The notes beneath the pieces were generated by a model. That model made no database searches, was not told the origin of the DNA, and was given only the letters and a program-made list of their open reading frames with translations. 64,000 bases of DNA, from assembly GCF_001895005.1 (NCBI RefSeq), contig NZ_BCXH01000003.1, positions 1 through 64,000 on the forward strand, in the 5' to 3' direction. Shown here piece by piece: positions 41,414 through 50,882 of the stretch. Both the position numbers and the translations under genes were made by a program. The first letter of the stretch is position 1, and each line of letters starts with the position of its first letter. The DNA is from Rhodococcus yunnanensis NBRC 103083 (GTDB lineage Bacteria; Actinomycetota; Actinomycetes; Mycobacteriales; Mycobacteriaceae).

Positions 41414-41623
41414 GATGTCTCGATCGTAGACCAGGACTTCGCGGCGTCTCGCTCTCACACGCACGCTGGGACGCGCTCACCGAAATGAGTCAATGCGCTC
41501 GAGATCAGCACGTCTTCGTTACCGGATAGTGTGCATATTGCTCCGAAATGCTATCGCCTATTGCTCTTTATGATGATTGTTGGTTGTGTCTTGTGTAACA
41601 GTGCAACCTTCTGGGAGGGCGAC

Positions 41624-42718
41624 ATGGACCCCGCAATTTCGACGAACACCGACTCGCTCGTGCAGCTCGTCACGCCCGAGGGCCACCGGACCGAGCCCTC
41701 GGAGTTCAGTGACCTCGTCGCAGACATCACCACCTCGAAGCTCATGGATCTCTACGAAGATCTCGTGGTCGTACGGCGGATCGATGCCGAGGCGACGGCC
41801 CTGCAGCGCCAGGGGGAACTCGGTCTCTGGGCGCCACTGCTCGGCCAGGAGGCGGCGCAGGTCGGATCCGCACGAGCGTTGAGGTCCGACGACTTCGTGT
41901 TCGCGAGTTACCGCGAGCACGGGGTGGCCTATTGCCGCGGAGTCGATCCGACCGAGATGTTGAGATTCTGGCGCGGATCGACCCAGTCCGGCTGGAATCC
42001 ATACGAATACAACATGACGACCCCCGCCATCATCGTCGGCGCGCAAGCGCTGCACGCAACGGGATACGGACTCGGCCTGAAGTTCGACGGAGCCGACAGC
42101 GCTGCCATCACGTACTTCGGCGACGGAGCGACGAGCCAGGGCGACATCTCGGAAGCGTTCGGATTCGCCGCCAGTTTCGGTGCGCCCGTCGTGTTCTTCT
42201 GCCAGAACAACCAGTTCGCCATTTCCGAACCCGTGACACTGCAGACACACATCACCATCGCCGAACGTGGACGCGGATTCGGAGTTCCGGCACTGCGGGT
42301 GGACGGAAACGACGTTCTCGCCGTCCTCGCCGCTACCAGAACGGCGTTGGCGCGAGCCCGCGCGGGCGGCGGACCCACGCTCATCGAAGCCGTCACCTAC
42401 CGCATGGGTCCACACACCACTTCCGACGATCCGACGCGTTACCGGCCTGCCTCGCTCGATCACGAATGGAAGCTGAAGGATCCGATCGATCGCATCGGCC
42501 TGCTGCTCGAGCACGAGGGCGCGATGGATCACGAGTTCGTCCAACGAGTTCAACTGCGTGCGGACGAGACCGCAGCCGAGCTCAGACGAGGGTGCCTCGG
42601 CACCGTCGAGCCGACCCCGATGTCGTTGTTCGACAACGTCTATTCCGAGAATCATCCGCTCATCGACGAAGAACGTGACAACTACGCCGCGTACCTCGCC
42701 GGATTCGAAGGAGCCTGA
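41624..42718 (+). CDS. branched-chain 2-oxoacid dehydrogenase E1 alpha subunit (cluster 2)
   Basis: A 364-residue E1 alpha chain, paralogous to 7641-8759. The ThDP motif is GDGATSQGDISEAFGFAA followed by FFCQNNQFAIS. TYRMGPHTTSDDPTRYR is the regulatory-loop region. The ATG at 41624 follows GGGAGGG; an open frame to 41531 contains a hydrophobic stretch but no family match and is taken as leader. It begins a four-gene operon with E1beta, E2 and E3. The physiological role is probably oxidation of valine, leucine and isoleucine-derived 2-oxoacids to acyl-CoA starters. Confidence 0.92.
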   Translation: MDPAISTNTDSLVQLVTPEGHRTEPSEFSDLVADITTSKLMDLYEDLVVVRRIDAEATALQRQGELGLWAPLLGQEAAQVGSARALRSDDFVFASYREHGVAYCRGVDPTEMLRFWRGSTQSGWNPYEYNMTTPAIIVGAQALHATGYGLGLKFDGADSAAITYFGDGATSQGDISEAFGFAASFGAPVVFFCQNNQFAISEPVTLQTHITIAERGRGFGVPALRVDGNDVLAVLAATRTALARARAGGGPTLIEAVTYRMGPHTTSDDPTRYRPASLDHEWKLKDPIDRIGLLLEHEGAMDHEFVQRVQLRADETAAELRRGCLGTVEPTPMSLFDNVYSENHPLIDEERDNYAAYLAGFEGA

Positions 42719-42721
42719 GCC

Positions 42722-43750
42722 ATGACCGCAACACTTGCTGCCCCCACAGCGGCGCCCTCGACGGTGAAGACGCTCCCACTGGGTAAGGCGCTCAACGCCG
42801 GACTCGCGCGCGCACTCGAAGACGACCCGAAGGTCGTCCTCCTCGGCGAGGACATCGGCAAGCTCGGCGGCGTCTTCCGCATCACCGACGGCCTGCAGAA
42901 AGAATTCGGCCCGACGCGTGTCGTCGACACCCCACTCGCAGAATCCGGAATCATCGGCATGGCAGTGGGACTCGCCATGCGTGGATACCGCCCGGTCTGT
43001 GAAATCCAGTTCGACGGTTTCATCTACCCGGCGTTCGACCAGATCGTCTCGCAGGTGGCGAAACTGCACTACCGCACGAGCGGCAACGTCAAGATGCCCA
43101 TCACCATCCGCGTTCCCTACGGCGGCGGAATCGGTGCAGTGGAGCATCATTCGGAATCACCGGAGGGCTACTTCGCGCAGACGGCAGGCCTACGCGTCGT
43201 CACCTGCAGCAATGCGGCCGACGCCAACGCCATGATCCGGCAGGCGATCGCGTCGGACGACCCGGTTCTGTTCTTCGAGCCGAAGCGTCGTTACTGGCAG
43301 AAGGGCGAGGTCGACGTGGCGGCCTCGATCGAGAACGCCTATCCACTGCACAAGGCCAGGGTGGTGCGTGAGGGGATCGACGCGACCGTCGTCACATACG
43401 GTCCCTTGGTCACGACCGCGCTTCAGGCAGCGGACATCGCTGCGGGCGAGGGTCGTTCGATCGAGGTGATCGATCTGCGCTCCCTGTCACCGCTGGACAT
43501 GGACACGATCGCGGCGTCGGTCCGTAAGACGGGGCGGTTGGTGGTGACCCACGAGGCATCGACGTTCATGGGAATCGGTGCGGAGATCGCGGCCAGGGTG
43601 CAGGACCAGTGCTTCTATCACCTGGAGGCTCCGATCCAGCGAGTCGGCGGCTTCACCATCCCGTACCCGCCGGCGAAGCTGGAGGAGCACTTCCTCCCCG
43701 ATGCCGACCGGATCCTCGACGCCGTAGACCGAACCATCGACGCTCGATAG
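42722..43750 (+). CDS. branched-chain 2-oxoacid dehydrogenase E1 beta subunit (cluster 2)
   Basis: A 342-residue E1 beta chain. It carries LGEDIGKLGGVFRITDGLQ, DTPLAESGIIGMAVGLAM, EIQFDGFIYPAFDQIVSQV and IGAVEHHSESPEGY, matching its cluster-1 paralogue nearly block by block. HEASTFMGIGAEIAAR is the C-terminal transketolase motif. The start lies three bases after the E1alpha stop with GGAGCC in front. It forms the alpha2beta2 E1 heterotetramer with the preceding gene product. Confidence 0.92.
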   Translation: MTATLAAPTAAPSTVKTLPLGKALNAGLARALEDDPKVVLLGEDIGKLGGVFRITDGLQKEFGPTRVVDTPLAESGIIGMAVGLAMRGYRPVCEIQFDGFIYPAFDQIVSQVAKLHYRTSGNVKMPITIRVPYGGGIGAVEHHSESPEGYFAQTAGLRVVTCSNAADANAMIRQAIASDDPVLFFEPKRRYWQKGEVDVAASIENAYPLHKARVVREGIDATVVTYGPLVTTALQAADIAAGEGRSIEVIDLRSLSPLDMDTIAASVRKTGRLVVTHEASTFMGIGAEIAARVQDQCFYHLEAPIQRVGGFTIPYPPAKLEEHFLPDADRILDAVDRTIDAR

Positions 43751-43761
43751 GAGCTCAATTC

Positions 43762-45036
43762 ATGACGAAGAGCTTCCTCCTCCCCGACCTGGGAGAAGGC
43801 CTCACCGAGGCCGAACTGGTCACCTGGCTCGTCGAGGTCGGGGACACGATCGAGCTCAACCAGGTGATCGCCGAGGTCGAGACGGCCAAGGCGTCCGTCG
43901 AGCTGCCCTCTCCCTACGCAGGCACCGTCACGGCTCTGCATGCTCAGGAAGGCACGACGGTCCAGGTCGGGACGGCGATCATCGACATCGCCGACGGATC
44001 TGCGGCGGTCGAGGAGGCCGCGAAGAAGGAAGAGCGTGTGCCGGTTCTCGTCGGATACGGCGTCGCCGGGGAAGGACAGAGCAAGCGGGGGCACCGGAAG
44101 GCACCCGCCGACACCGCCGCCCCCGCCGACACCGCCGCAGCCCCCATCCCCGCCGCAGCGCCCACCCCCGCCGAGACCGCAAAGCCGCTGGCGTCTCCGC
44201 CCGTGCGTTTCGTGGCGCGTCAGGAGGGCATCGATCTTGCCGAGGTGCCCGCGACGGGTGCGCACGGGGAAGTGACGCGCACCGACATCGAGGCATATCG
44301 CACACGCCAGGAACCAGTGGCCGCGACACCGACGAAGCAGGAAACGCGCACACCCATCAAGGGCGTTCGCAAACATACTGCTGCGGCCATGGTGTCGAGT
44401 GCATTCACCGCTCCGCACGTCACCGAATTTCTTACCGTCGATGTGACACCCACTGTCGAGGTACTCGACAAGTTGCGCGGCACCGCGCACTTCCGTGATA
44501 TCCGCCTGACGCCCCTGGCGCTGGTGGCAAAGGCGTTACTTGTTGCGCTGCGGTCGAATCCGAGTCTGAACTCGGCGTGGGACGAGGCCAATCAGGAGAT
44601 CGTCACCAAGGGGTACGTCAACCTCGGAATCGCGGCGGCGACGCCGAGAGGTCTCATGGTTCCCAATATCAAGGACGCGCACACGCTCGGTTTGAAGGAC
44701 CTCGCACAGGCACTGAACGGGTTGACTGCGACGGCGAAGGAAGGCAAGACGGGGCCGTCGGATCTCGCCGACGGGACGATCACGATCACCAATGTCGGTG
44801 TCTTCGGCGTGGATTCGGGAACTCCGATCCTCAACCCGGGCGAAGCCGCGATCCTGTGCTTCGGCGCGATCCGTCGTCAGCCGTGGGAGTTCGACGGCGA
44901 GATCGCATTGAGGTCGGTCACGACCTTGAGCCTGTCCTTCGATCACCGTCTCGTCGACGGTGCACAGGGATCTCGCTTCCTGGCCGATATCGGCTCGATC
45001 CTGGCCGACCCACTGAACCTGGTGGCACTGGCATGA
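43762..45036 (+). CDS. dihydrolipoamide acyltransferase E2 (cluster 2)
   Basis: A 424-residue E2. One lipoyl domain with Lys43 in EVETAKASVE; a very Ala/Pro-rich hinge around residues 113-145 made of PADTAA-type repeats; a subunit-binding domain (VRFVARQEGIDLAEVPATG); and the catalytic domain with SFDHRLVDGAQG. The ATG at 43762 follows GGAGCTC; an open frame further upstream lies inside E1beta and is not used. Its stop overlaps the E3 start by ATGA. It accepts acyl groups from E1 and forms acyl-CoA. Confidence 0.92.
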   Translation: MTKSFLLPDLGEGLTEAELVTWLVEVGDTIELNQVIAEVETAKASVELPSPYAGTVTALHAQEGTTVQVGTAIIDIADGSAAVEEAAKKEERVPVLVGYGVAGEGQSKRGHRKAPADTAAPADTAAAPIPAAAPTPAETAKPLASPPVRFVARQEGIDLAEVPATGAHGEVTRTDIEAYRTRQEPVAATPTKQETRTPIKGVRKHTAAAMVSSAFTAPHVTEFLTVDVTPTVEVLDKLRGTAHFRDIRLTPLALVAKALLVALRSNPSLNSAWDEANQEIVTKGYVNLGIAAATPRGLMVPNIKDAHTLGLKDLAQALNGLTATAKEGKTGPSDLADGTITITNVGVFGVDSGTPILNPGEAAILCFGAIRRQPWEFDGEIALRSVTTLSLSFDHRLVDGAQGSRFLADIGSILADPLNLVALA

Positions 45037-46385
45037 GTGATGCACCTGACGTCGTGATCCTGGGCGGCGGTTCGGGCGGGTACGCGTGCGCGTTCCGTGC
45101 TGCGCAGCTCGGGCTGTCCGTGACGTTGATCGAGAAGGACAAGGTGGGAGGCACGTGCCTGCACCGAGGCTGCATTCCGACGAAGGCTTTGCTCCATGCC
45201 GCCGAGGTCGCCGATACGGCACGTGAGGGTGCGTCGGTGGGGGTCAAGAGCTCCTTCGACGGCATCGACATGGCGGGCGTGCATGCCTACAAGGACGGTG
45301 TGGTCGCCAAGCTGTACAAGGGACTGCAAGGCCTCGTCAGCGCACACAAGGTCGAATTGATCACCGGCACAGGTCGATACGTCGGCGACCGAACCGTCGA
45401 GGTGGACGGACGGAGGATCGTCGGGAAGTCCGTCGTGCTGGCCACCGGTTCTCACGCGAAAGTGCTACCGGGGATCGAGCTGGGGCCGCGCGTGATCACC
45501 AGCGATCAGGCATTGACGTTGGACCGGGTTCCGGAGCGAGCCATCGTACTCGGCGGCGGTGTGATCGGAGTCGAGTTCGCCAGCGTGTGGTCGTCGTTCG
45601 GTGCCGAGGTGACGATCGTCGAAGCACTGCCGAGAGTGATTGCGTCCGAGGATGAATGGTCGTCGAAGCAGCTCACGCGGGCGTTCCGTAAACGCGGAAT
45701 CACCGCAGCGACGTCGTCGCCGCTGACCGGCGTGAAGGAGACATCGGACGGGGTCACCGTCACGCTGGAGTCGGGCAAGACGCTCGAGGCCGATGTTCTT
45801 CTCGTCGCCGTCGGGCGAGGGCCGAACGCCGGCGATCTCTCCGGAATCGCCCTCGATGCAGGCTTCGTCGCCGTCGACGACCACCTACAGACCGATCAGA
45901 GTGGCGTGTATGCCGTCGGCGACATCGTGCGCGGACCGCAGCTGGCGCACAGAGGTTTTCAACAGGGCATCTTCGTGGCCGAGGTGATCGCGGGCGCGAG
46001 CCCGAAGGCAGTTCCGGACGTCAACATTCCGCGCGTGACGTACTCCAACCCGGAGGTCGCCTCGGTCGGACTCACCGAAGCGCAGGCCGTCGAGCAATTC
46101 GGAACCGCCGACGCCACCGTCTACGACCTTGCAGGCAACGGAAAGAGCCAGATCCTCGGTGCGTCGGGAGGCGTGAAACTCGTCCGGGCCGAGGGTGCCG
46201 TCGTCGGAATCCACATGGTCGGTGCGCGAGTCGGCGAACTCATCGGTGAGGCGCAGCTCGTCGTCAACTGGGGTGCATATCCCGACGAGGTCGCCCATCT
46301 GATCCACGCCCACCCCACGCAGTCCGAAGCATTCGGTGAGGCGCACCTCGCTCTCGCCGGAACGCCGCTGCACGCGCACGGCTAG
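45033..46385 (+). CDS. lpdA: dihydrolipoyl dehydrogenase E3
   Basis: A 450-residue FAD/NAD disulfide oxidoreductase. The FAD motif GGGSGGYACAFRAAQ is at the N-terminus. The redox disulfide is Cys42/Cys47 in GGTCLHRGCIPTK. The NAD motif is GGGVIGVEFASVW. The C-terminal catalytic His-Glu pair is in HAHPTQSEAFGEA. It overlaps the E2 stop (ATGA at 45033-45036) and closes the cluster-2 complex operon. It reoxidises E2 lipoyl groups, and may also serve the E3-less complex at 7641-11116. Its stop codon shares bases with the convergent oxidase gene. Confidence 0.93.
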   Translation: MSDAPDVVILGGGSGGYACAFRAAQLGLSVTLIEKDKVGGTCLHRGCIPTKALLHAAEVADTAREGASVGVKSSFDGIDMAGVHAYKDGVVAKLYKGLQGLVSAHKVELITGTGRYVGDRTVEVDGRRIVGKSVVLATGSHAKVLPGIELGPRVITSDQALTLDRVPERAIVLGGGVIGVEFASVWSSFGAEVTIVEALPRVIASEDEWSSKQLTRAFRKRGITAATSSPLTGVKETSDGVTVTLESGKTLEADVLLVAVGRGPNAGDLSGIALDAGFVAVDDHLQTDQSGVYAVGDIVRGPQLAHRGFQQGIFVAEVIAGASPKAVPDVNIPRVTYSNPEVASVGLTEAQAVEQFGTADATVYDLAGNGKSQILGASGGVKLVRAEGAVVGIHMVGARVGELIGEAQLVVNWGAYPDEVAHLIHAHPTQSEAFGEAHLALAGTPLHAHG

Positions 46386-47764
46386 CTGGGCAGCTGGGTG
46401 AACACCTTGCCCGGGTTCAGAATGCCCTGCGGATCGAGGGCTTTCTTCACCGACCGGTGCATGTCGAGGACGATGGGGTCGAGCTCCTGTACCAGTCCGT
46501 CCATCTTGAGCAGCCCGACACCGTGTTCGCCGGTGACGGTGCCGCCGAGTTCGAGTGCCGCATCGATGATCTCGGCGAACGCAGCCTGGGCTCGTTCCCG
46601 TGCGGGGAGGTCGTCGTGCGGCGTGATGAGCAATGGGTGCAGATTGCCGTCACCTGCGTGCGCGATGTTGGCGATGGTGGTGTCGTAGCGGATCCCGATC
46701 TGCTCGATTCGTGAAAGCATCTCGGGCACATGCTTCTTCGGTACACAGACGTCCTCGGTCAGTACTGGACCGAGTCGCTCCATGGCAGGGTAGGCCAGCC
46801 TGCGCGCGGCGAACAAGGCGTCGGCCTCTTCCTGGTCCGTGGAGACGGCGGACCACGTCGCTCCGGATTCGGCGAAACACGACAGCATCTTCTCCGCCTC
46901 TTGATCGCCGATGACTCCTGGCGTGTCGATGCGGCCGAGAAGCACCACGTCGGCCTCCACCGACAGACCCATGTTCTTCCATGCGTCGACGGCGATGAGG
47001 CATTGTTTGTCGATCAGTTCCAGTGCCGACGGCGTCAAACCTGCTGCGGCAACAGCGGCGACGGCACGGCCCGCGTCGACGATCGAGTCGAAGTACCCGG
47101 CGACGGTGCGCTGTGGGTCCTGCAGCGGCCGGAGTTTGACGGTGATCTCGGTGATGATTCCCAGGGTTCCCTCGGAGCCGACCATGAGCCCCGCAAGGTC
47201 GTATCCGGCGACACCTTTGGCGGTCTTGCGGCCGAGGCGCACCAGTTCGCCTGTGCCGGTGACGATCTGCATTCCCATCACGTAATCGCGGGTGACGCCG
47301 TACTTGACGCAACACAGCCCGCCCGCATTGGTTGCGACGTTGCCGCCGATGGTCGACCACGGCGAGCTCGCGGGATCCGGTGGGTACCACAGGCCTTGTT
47401 CGGCGCAGGCAGCTCTCAGATGGTCGTTGACCACTCCCGGTTCCACCACGGCATAGCGTTCGAGCTTGTCGATCTCCTTGATCGTGTCCATCCCGTCGAG
47501 GGCGATGACGACGCATCCTTCGGTGGCGTTCGCCCCGCCGGACAGTCCGGTGCCGGCACCGCGCGTGACGACGGGAGCGCCGTACACCAGGCAGGCCCGA
47601 ACGACGGCCTGCACTTCCTCGGCGGTGCGCGGCCGGACAACGGCGGCGGGCGTGGCGTACGGCGCCCACTCGGCCTCGTCGTGCTGGTAGGACGCGATCA
47701 CCTCGGGATCGAGCACGACGCGATCGGCGGGTAGGGACTCCAGCAGCTGATCCACGAGCGACAT
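46382..47764 (-). CDS. FAD-linked 2-hydroxyacid dehydrogenase (GlcD / D-lactate type)
   Basis: A 460-residue FAD_binding_4 plus FAD-oxidase-C protein. The nucleotide region reads VTRGAGTGLSGGANATEGC, and the C-terminal domain has ANIAHAGDGNLHPLL and GTVTGEHGVGLLK. It resembles glycolate oxidase subunit GlcD and D-lactate dehydrogenases, which pass electrons to quinone or a ferredoxin partner. No GlcE or GlcF genes are nearby, so a single-chain D-2-hydroxyacid dehydrogenase is favoured. It is divergent from the GntR gene, and its 3' end overlaps E3 by four bases. Confidence 0.87.
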   Translation of the reverse strand: MSLVDQLLESLPADRVVLDPEVIASYQHDEAEWAPYATPAAVVRPRTAEEVQAVVRACLVYGAPVVTRGAGTGLSGGANATEGCVVIALDGMDTIKEIDKLERYAVVEPGVVNDHLRAACAEQGLWYPPDPASSPWSTIGGNVATNAGGLCCVKYGVTRDYVMGMQIVTGTGELVRLGRKTAKGVAGYDLAGLMVGSEGTLGIITEITVKLRPLQDPQRTVAGYFDSIVDAGRAVAAVAAAGLTPSALELIDKQCLIAVDAWKNMGLSVEADVVLLGRIDTPGVIGDQEAEKMLSCFAESGATWSAVSTDQEEADALFAARRLAYPAMERLGPVLTEDVCVPKKHVPEMLSRIEQIGIRYDTTIANIAHAGDGNLHPLLITPHDDLPARERAQAAFAEIIDAALELGGTVTGEHGVGLLKMDGLVQELDPIVLDMHRSVKKALDPQGILNPGKVFTQLPS

Positions 47765-47859
47765 GTATTCGAGACTAGTGACATCGACCGACAGGACGCC
47801 CGCCGTGTGGCTTTCCTACCGATACGTCCGCTGCGTCGATCTGTTCGTAGACTGATTGC

Positions 47860-48534
47860 ATGACTTCACCGATGAACAAGGCGCCTCTGCCGCTGAGTCT
47901 CGTCGAGATGGCCACTCGGCAGGTCCGATCCGAAGTGCTCAGTGGAGCGTTGGAGCCAGGGTCTCGGGTAGTCGAGGAAACACTGTGCGCCAGGTTGGGA
48001 ATCAGTAGGGCCCCGGTGCGTGAGGCGCTCCGGCTTCTCGCACAGCAAGGGCTGGTCGAGCACCTGCCGCGTCGTGGATTCCGTGTGACGGTGTGGTCTT
48101 CGGTCGACATTCTTCAATTGTTCGAACTGAGGCAGGTCCTCGAACAGCACGCGATCAGACAGGCGCTTCCGCTGGACTCGACGCATGGGGATCCGTTCTG
48201 CGTCGCCCGTTCGGCTCTCGACGAGATGCGCGACGCCGACGCGCGTGGTGAGTCCCTCGAGAAGGACGACGCGCATCGACGGTTCCACGAGGCCATCGTC
48301 GGCCTGGCGGGGAGTCATCAGCTCGATCTCGCGTACGCGCCGATTCTGCTCAAACTCCAGCTGCCGATGGCGCGGAATCTGCGGGAGGAGGCGAGGGTCG
48401 CGAAGCCGGTCGACGGCATCCGGCGTCACGAGGTTCTGCTGGAGGCGGTGGAGTCCAACGATGTGGGCATCGCGCTCGCGGCACTGAAAGAACACGGTGA
48501 GCTGACGTACCTTCACCTGGAGAGCATTTGCTAA
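47860..48534 (+). CDS. GntR family regulator (FadR/FCD type)
   Basis: A 224-residue GntR regulator. The winged helix is VEETLCARLGISRAPVREAL with RRGFRVTVW as the wing. The C-terminal FCD effector domain contains FELRQVLEQHAIR and HRRFHEAIVGLAGS; its Asp and His residues usually bind a metal and a carboxylate ligand. It lies 57 bases upstream of the amidase gene on the same strand and probably represses the amidase/isochorismatase/permease operon. No ribosome-binding site is obvious. Confidence 0.87.
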   Translation: MTSPMNKAPLPLSLVEMATRQVRSEVLSGALEPGSRVVEETLCARLGISRAPVREALRLLAQQGLVEHLPRRGFRVTVWSSVDILQLFELRQVLEQHAIRQALPLDSTHGDPFCVARSALDEMRDADARGESLEKDDAHRRFHEAIVGLAGSHQLDLAYAPILLKLQLPMARNLREEARVAKPVDGIRRHEVLLEAVESNDVGIALAALKEHGELTYLHLESIC

Positions 48535-48575
48535 CAGAGATGAAACACGCCATCTACCTGCAGTAACACAAAACT

Positions 48576-48588
48576 GTCGACAATCGAC
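48576..48588. promoter_or_regulatory. GntR operator candidate before amidase
   Basis: GTCGA-CAA-TCGAC is a perfect 5+3+5 palindrome ending four bases before the amidase start codon. The absence of a ribosome-binding site there suggests a leaderless transcript with the operator over the promoter. The adjacent GntR protein is the likely binder. Confidence 0.4.
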
Positions 48589-48591
48589 GGT

Positions 48592-49971
48592 ATGAATGGT
48601 CCAGCAGCAGGCCCGAAGATCACCGAGTTGCTCGCCTCCTACCGAGACGGCTCCAGCACCCCGACGAAGACCGTCGATCTACTCGCCGACGCCCTCGATC
48701 GACGTGGCGACGACGGCACGTGGATCACCGTGTTGGATCGAAATGCGCTGCTCGACGCCGCCGCCGAAGTGGAGTCTCGGCCGGGGGCCTCGGACCTGCC
48801 GCTCTACGGCATCCCGTTCGGGGTCAAGGACAGCATCGACGTGGCCGGCTATCCGACGACGCTGGCGTGCCCCGACTACGGTTACCTCGCAACGTCGACG
48901 GCACCTGCCGTTCAGGCATTGCTCGACGCCGGTGCGTTGTTCGTGGGCAAGACGAGCCTCGACCAGTTCGCCACCGGCCTGAACGGAACCCGCACGCCGC
49001 ATACGATTCCGCGCAGTGTGTACGGCGGCGACATGATCTCGGGCGGGTCCAGTTCTGGTTCGGCGCTTGCCGTGGCACTCGGACAGGTGCCGTTCTGTGT
49101 TGCTACCGATACCGCAGGCTCGGGTCGAGTTCCGGCCGCGCTCAACGGAATCGTCGGATGGAAACCGTCACGCGGGCTGATCAGTACCGTCGGTTTGGTT
49201 CCCGCATGCAAGTCGCTCGACTGCATCACCGTGATGGCGACGTGTGTCACCGACCTCGACCTCGTTTTCGACATCGTCAGCGGAATCGACCCGAGAGACG
49301 GCTGGTCACGAGCTCGCGGCCCTCGGTACGACGGCCGGGACATCCGAATCGGACTGCCGGAGATCACCGAACTCGACTTCTTCGGAGACGACGCCATGTC
49401 GGCCGCGCACATCGTCGCCCGTGACTCACTGTCGAACATGGGGTTCGACACGACAACGGTCTCGCTCGCGCCGTTCCTCGACGCCGGATCCCTGCTCTAC
49501 CAGGGACCGTGGGTTGCAGAGCGGTTGGTGGAGTTCGACGACTTCTTGACCGAGCATCCCGATTCCATCGTCCCCGTGGTTCGAGATATCTTCCTCGGTG
49601 GACGCAAGTACACGGCGGTCGACGCGTTTCGCGCGCTGCAGCGACTACAGGATCTGCGTAGCAGCGTTGCACAACTGTGGGATTCGATGGATGTGATGAT
49701 CGTACCGACGATCGGAACCACGTTCACCGTCGCCGAAGTCCAGGGCGACCCCATCGGGTGCAACACGAAACTGGGCCACTACACGCACTTCGGGAATCTG
49801 CTGGATCTCACTGCGGTGGCGGTCCCGGCGGGCCTCACATTCGACGGGCGGCCGGTCAGCCTGATGGTGATCGGACCGGCGCTCGCGGACGACACGGTAC
49901 TCGCTGTTGCGGCGCGTTTGCTGGGCGAATCGAGAGCCGTCGGTGCCGAATCTTTCATGGCAACAATCTGA
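48592..49971 (+). CDS. allophanate hydrolase-type amidase (AtzF-like, amidase domain only)
   Basis: A 459-residue amidase-signature enzyme. The Ser-cisSer-Lys triad is visible as Lys79 (GIPFGVKDSID), Ser153 (GGSSSGSA) and Ser177 (DTAGSGRV), with the same spacing as in AtzF allophanate hydrolases. The segment CPDYGYLATSTAPAVQALLDAGA is typical of this branch. The C-terminal domain present in full AtzF/DUR1 proteins is absent, so it is a short form. It should split allophanate to ammonia and carbon dioxide. Its neighbour, a biuret-hydrolase-like enzyme, would supply the allophanate. Confidence 0.83.
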   Translation: MNGPAAGPKITELLASYRDGSSTPTKTVDLLADALDRRGDDGTWITVLDRNALLDAAAEVESRPGASDLPLYGIPFGVKDSIDVAGYPTTLACPDYGYLATSTAPAVQALLDAGALFVGKTSLDQFATGLNGTRTPHTIPRSVYGGDMISGGSSSGSALAVALGQVPFCVATDTAGSGRVPAALNGIVGWKPSRGLISTVGLVPACKSLDCITVMATCVTDLDLVFDIVSGIDPRDGWSRARGPRYDGRDIRIGLPEITELDFFGDDAMSAAHIVARDSLSNMGFDTTTVSLAPFLDAGSLLYQGPWVAERLVEFDDFLTEHPDSIVPVVRDIFLGGRKYTAVDAFRALQRLQDLRSSVAQLWDSMDVMIVPTIGTTFTVAEVQGDPIGCNTKLGHYTHFGNLLDLTAVAVPAGLTFDGRPVSLMVIGPALADDTVLAVAARLLGESRAVGAESFMATI

Positions 49972-50061
49972 TAGACGTGTGCGTTCGGCCGGCGTATCCA
50001 TCGTCGGGAAACAATCGGCGTGATCCCAGTCAGGTATTTCACCTACAGCACAGGAGATTTC

Positions 50062-50874
50062 ATGAGCACTGCATCGGTATCGGACGCGTCGCCCACTCCG
50101 TTCGCAGTTCCCGCGGGGAAGACGGCACTTCTCGTGATCGACATGCAGCGTGACTTCCTGCTGCCCGGAGGATTCGGCGAGAGTCTCGGTAACGACGTCG
50201 GGATGCTCCGCGGCGTCATCGAGCCGTTGATGACGCTCATCGCAGCGGCACGGGAGAGTGGCGTACCGGTGATCCACACTCGGGAGGGGCATCTTCCCGA
50301 TCTGTCGGATTGCCCGCCGGCCAAACTGAATCGGGGTGCGCCGTCCCAACGTATCGGTGATCCAGGGGCATTCGGCCGCATACTGATTCGCGGGGAATAC
50401 GGCCACGACATCATCGACGAGCTCGCCCCGGTCGAGGGCGAAACCATCATCGACAAGCCTGGCAAGGGTGCGTTCTACGCCACCGAACTCACCGAAGTTC
50501 TGGAGGCGGCAGGTATCACGACCCTGCTCGTCACCGGCGTCACCACCGAGGTGTGCGTGCACACCTCGGTCCGCGAAGCCAACGACCGCGGATACGAGTG
50601 CCTCGTCGTATCCGACTGTGTCGGTTCGTATTTCCCCGAGTTCCAGCGAGTGGGACTCGACATGATCGCGGCACAAGGCGGAATTTTCGGTTGGACAGCG
50701 CCGTCCGAGTCGGTGATCACAGCCCTTCGGCAGGGGCAGGGGCAGGAGCGGAGCCTGCGGAGTGACCAGGGGCAGGAGCGGAGCCTGCGGAGTGACCAGG
50801 GGCAGGAGCGGAGCCTGCGGAGTGACCAGAGCGATCAGAGTGACGAGTTCGTCCCAGTACCTTCGTCTCGATAG
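50062..50874 (+). CDS. isochorismatase-family amidohydrolase, biuret hydrolase-like
   Basis: A 270-residue cysteine hydrolase. The Asp-Lys-Cys triad is Asp27 ([10 protein letters not shown]), Lys132 ([10 protein letters not shown]) and Cys165 ([13 protein letters not shown]), with the cis-peptide VTGVTTEV. The body ([23 protein letters not shown]) resembles biuret amidohydrolases, which give allophanate plus ammonia. The ATG at 50062 follows CAGGAGA. The last ~40 residues are odd: a [10 protein letters not shown] unit repeats three times, encoded by a 30-bp tandem repeat, before a Ser/Asp tail. It lies between the AtzF-like amidase and a permease. Ureidoacrylate or a related ureide is an alternative substrate. 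Confidence 0.82.
   Translation: MSTASVSDASPTPFAVPAGKTALLVIDMQRDFLLPGGFGESLGNDVGMLRGVIEPLMTLIAAARESGVPVIHTREGHLPDLSDCPPAKLNRGAPSQRIGDPGAFGRILIRGEYGHDIIDELAPVEGETIIDKPGKGAFYATELTEVLEAAGITTLLVTGVTTEVCVHTSVREANDRGYECLVVSDCVGSYFPEFQRVGLDMIAAQGGIFGWTAPSESVITALRQGQGQERSLRSDQGQERSLRSDQGQERSLRSDQSDQSDEFVPVPSSR
50741..50829 (+). repeat. 30-bp tandem repeat inside the biuret-hydrolase-like gene
   Basis: Three copies (50741-50770, 50771-50800, 50801-50829) begin GGCAGGAGCGGAGCCTGCGG and end AGTGACCAGG. Each contains the inverted arms GCAGG/CCTGC, so each unit can fold as a hairpin. In frame it adds [10 protein letters not shown] units to the C-terminus. It looks like insertion and expansion of a mobile-like palindromic element. 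Confidence 0.8.
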
Positions 50875-50882
50875 GACATCTC

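Noticed and set aside
41531..41623. Upstream extension of E1alpha with a hydrophobic segment, considered as a signal or membrane anchor
   Set aside because: E1alpha is cytosolic. The GGGAGGG ribosome-binding site and the family N-terminus support the ATG at 41624.
41558..43150. 530-residue open frame on the minus strand opposite the second E1alpha/E1beta genes
   Set aside because: Antisense shadow of genes with intact thiamine-diphosphate motifs; composition is typical of codon-bias artefacts.
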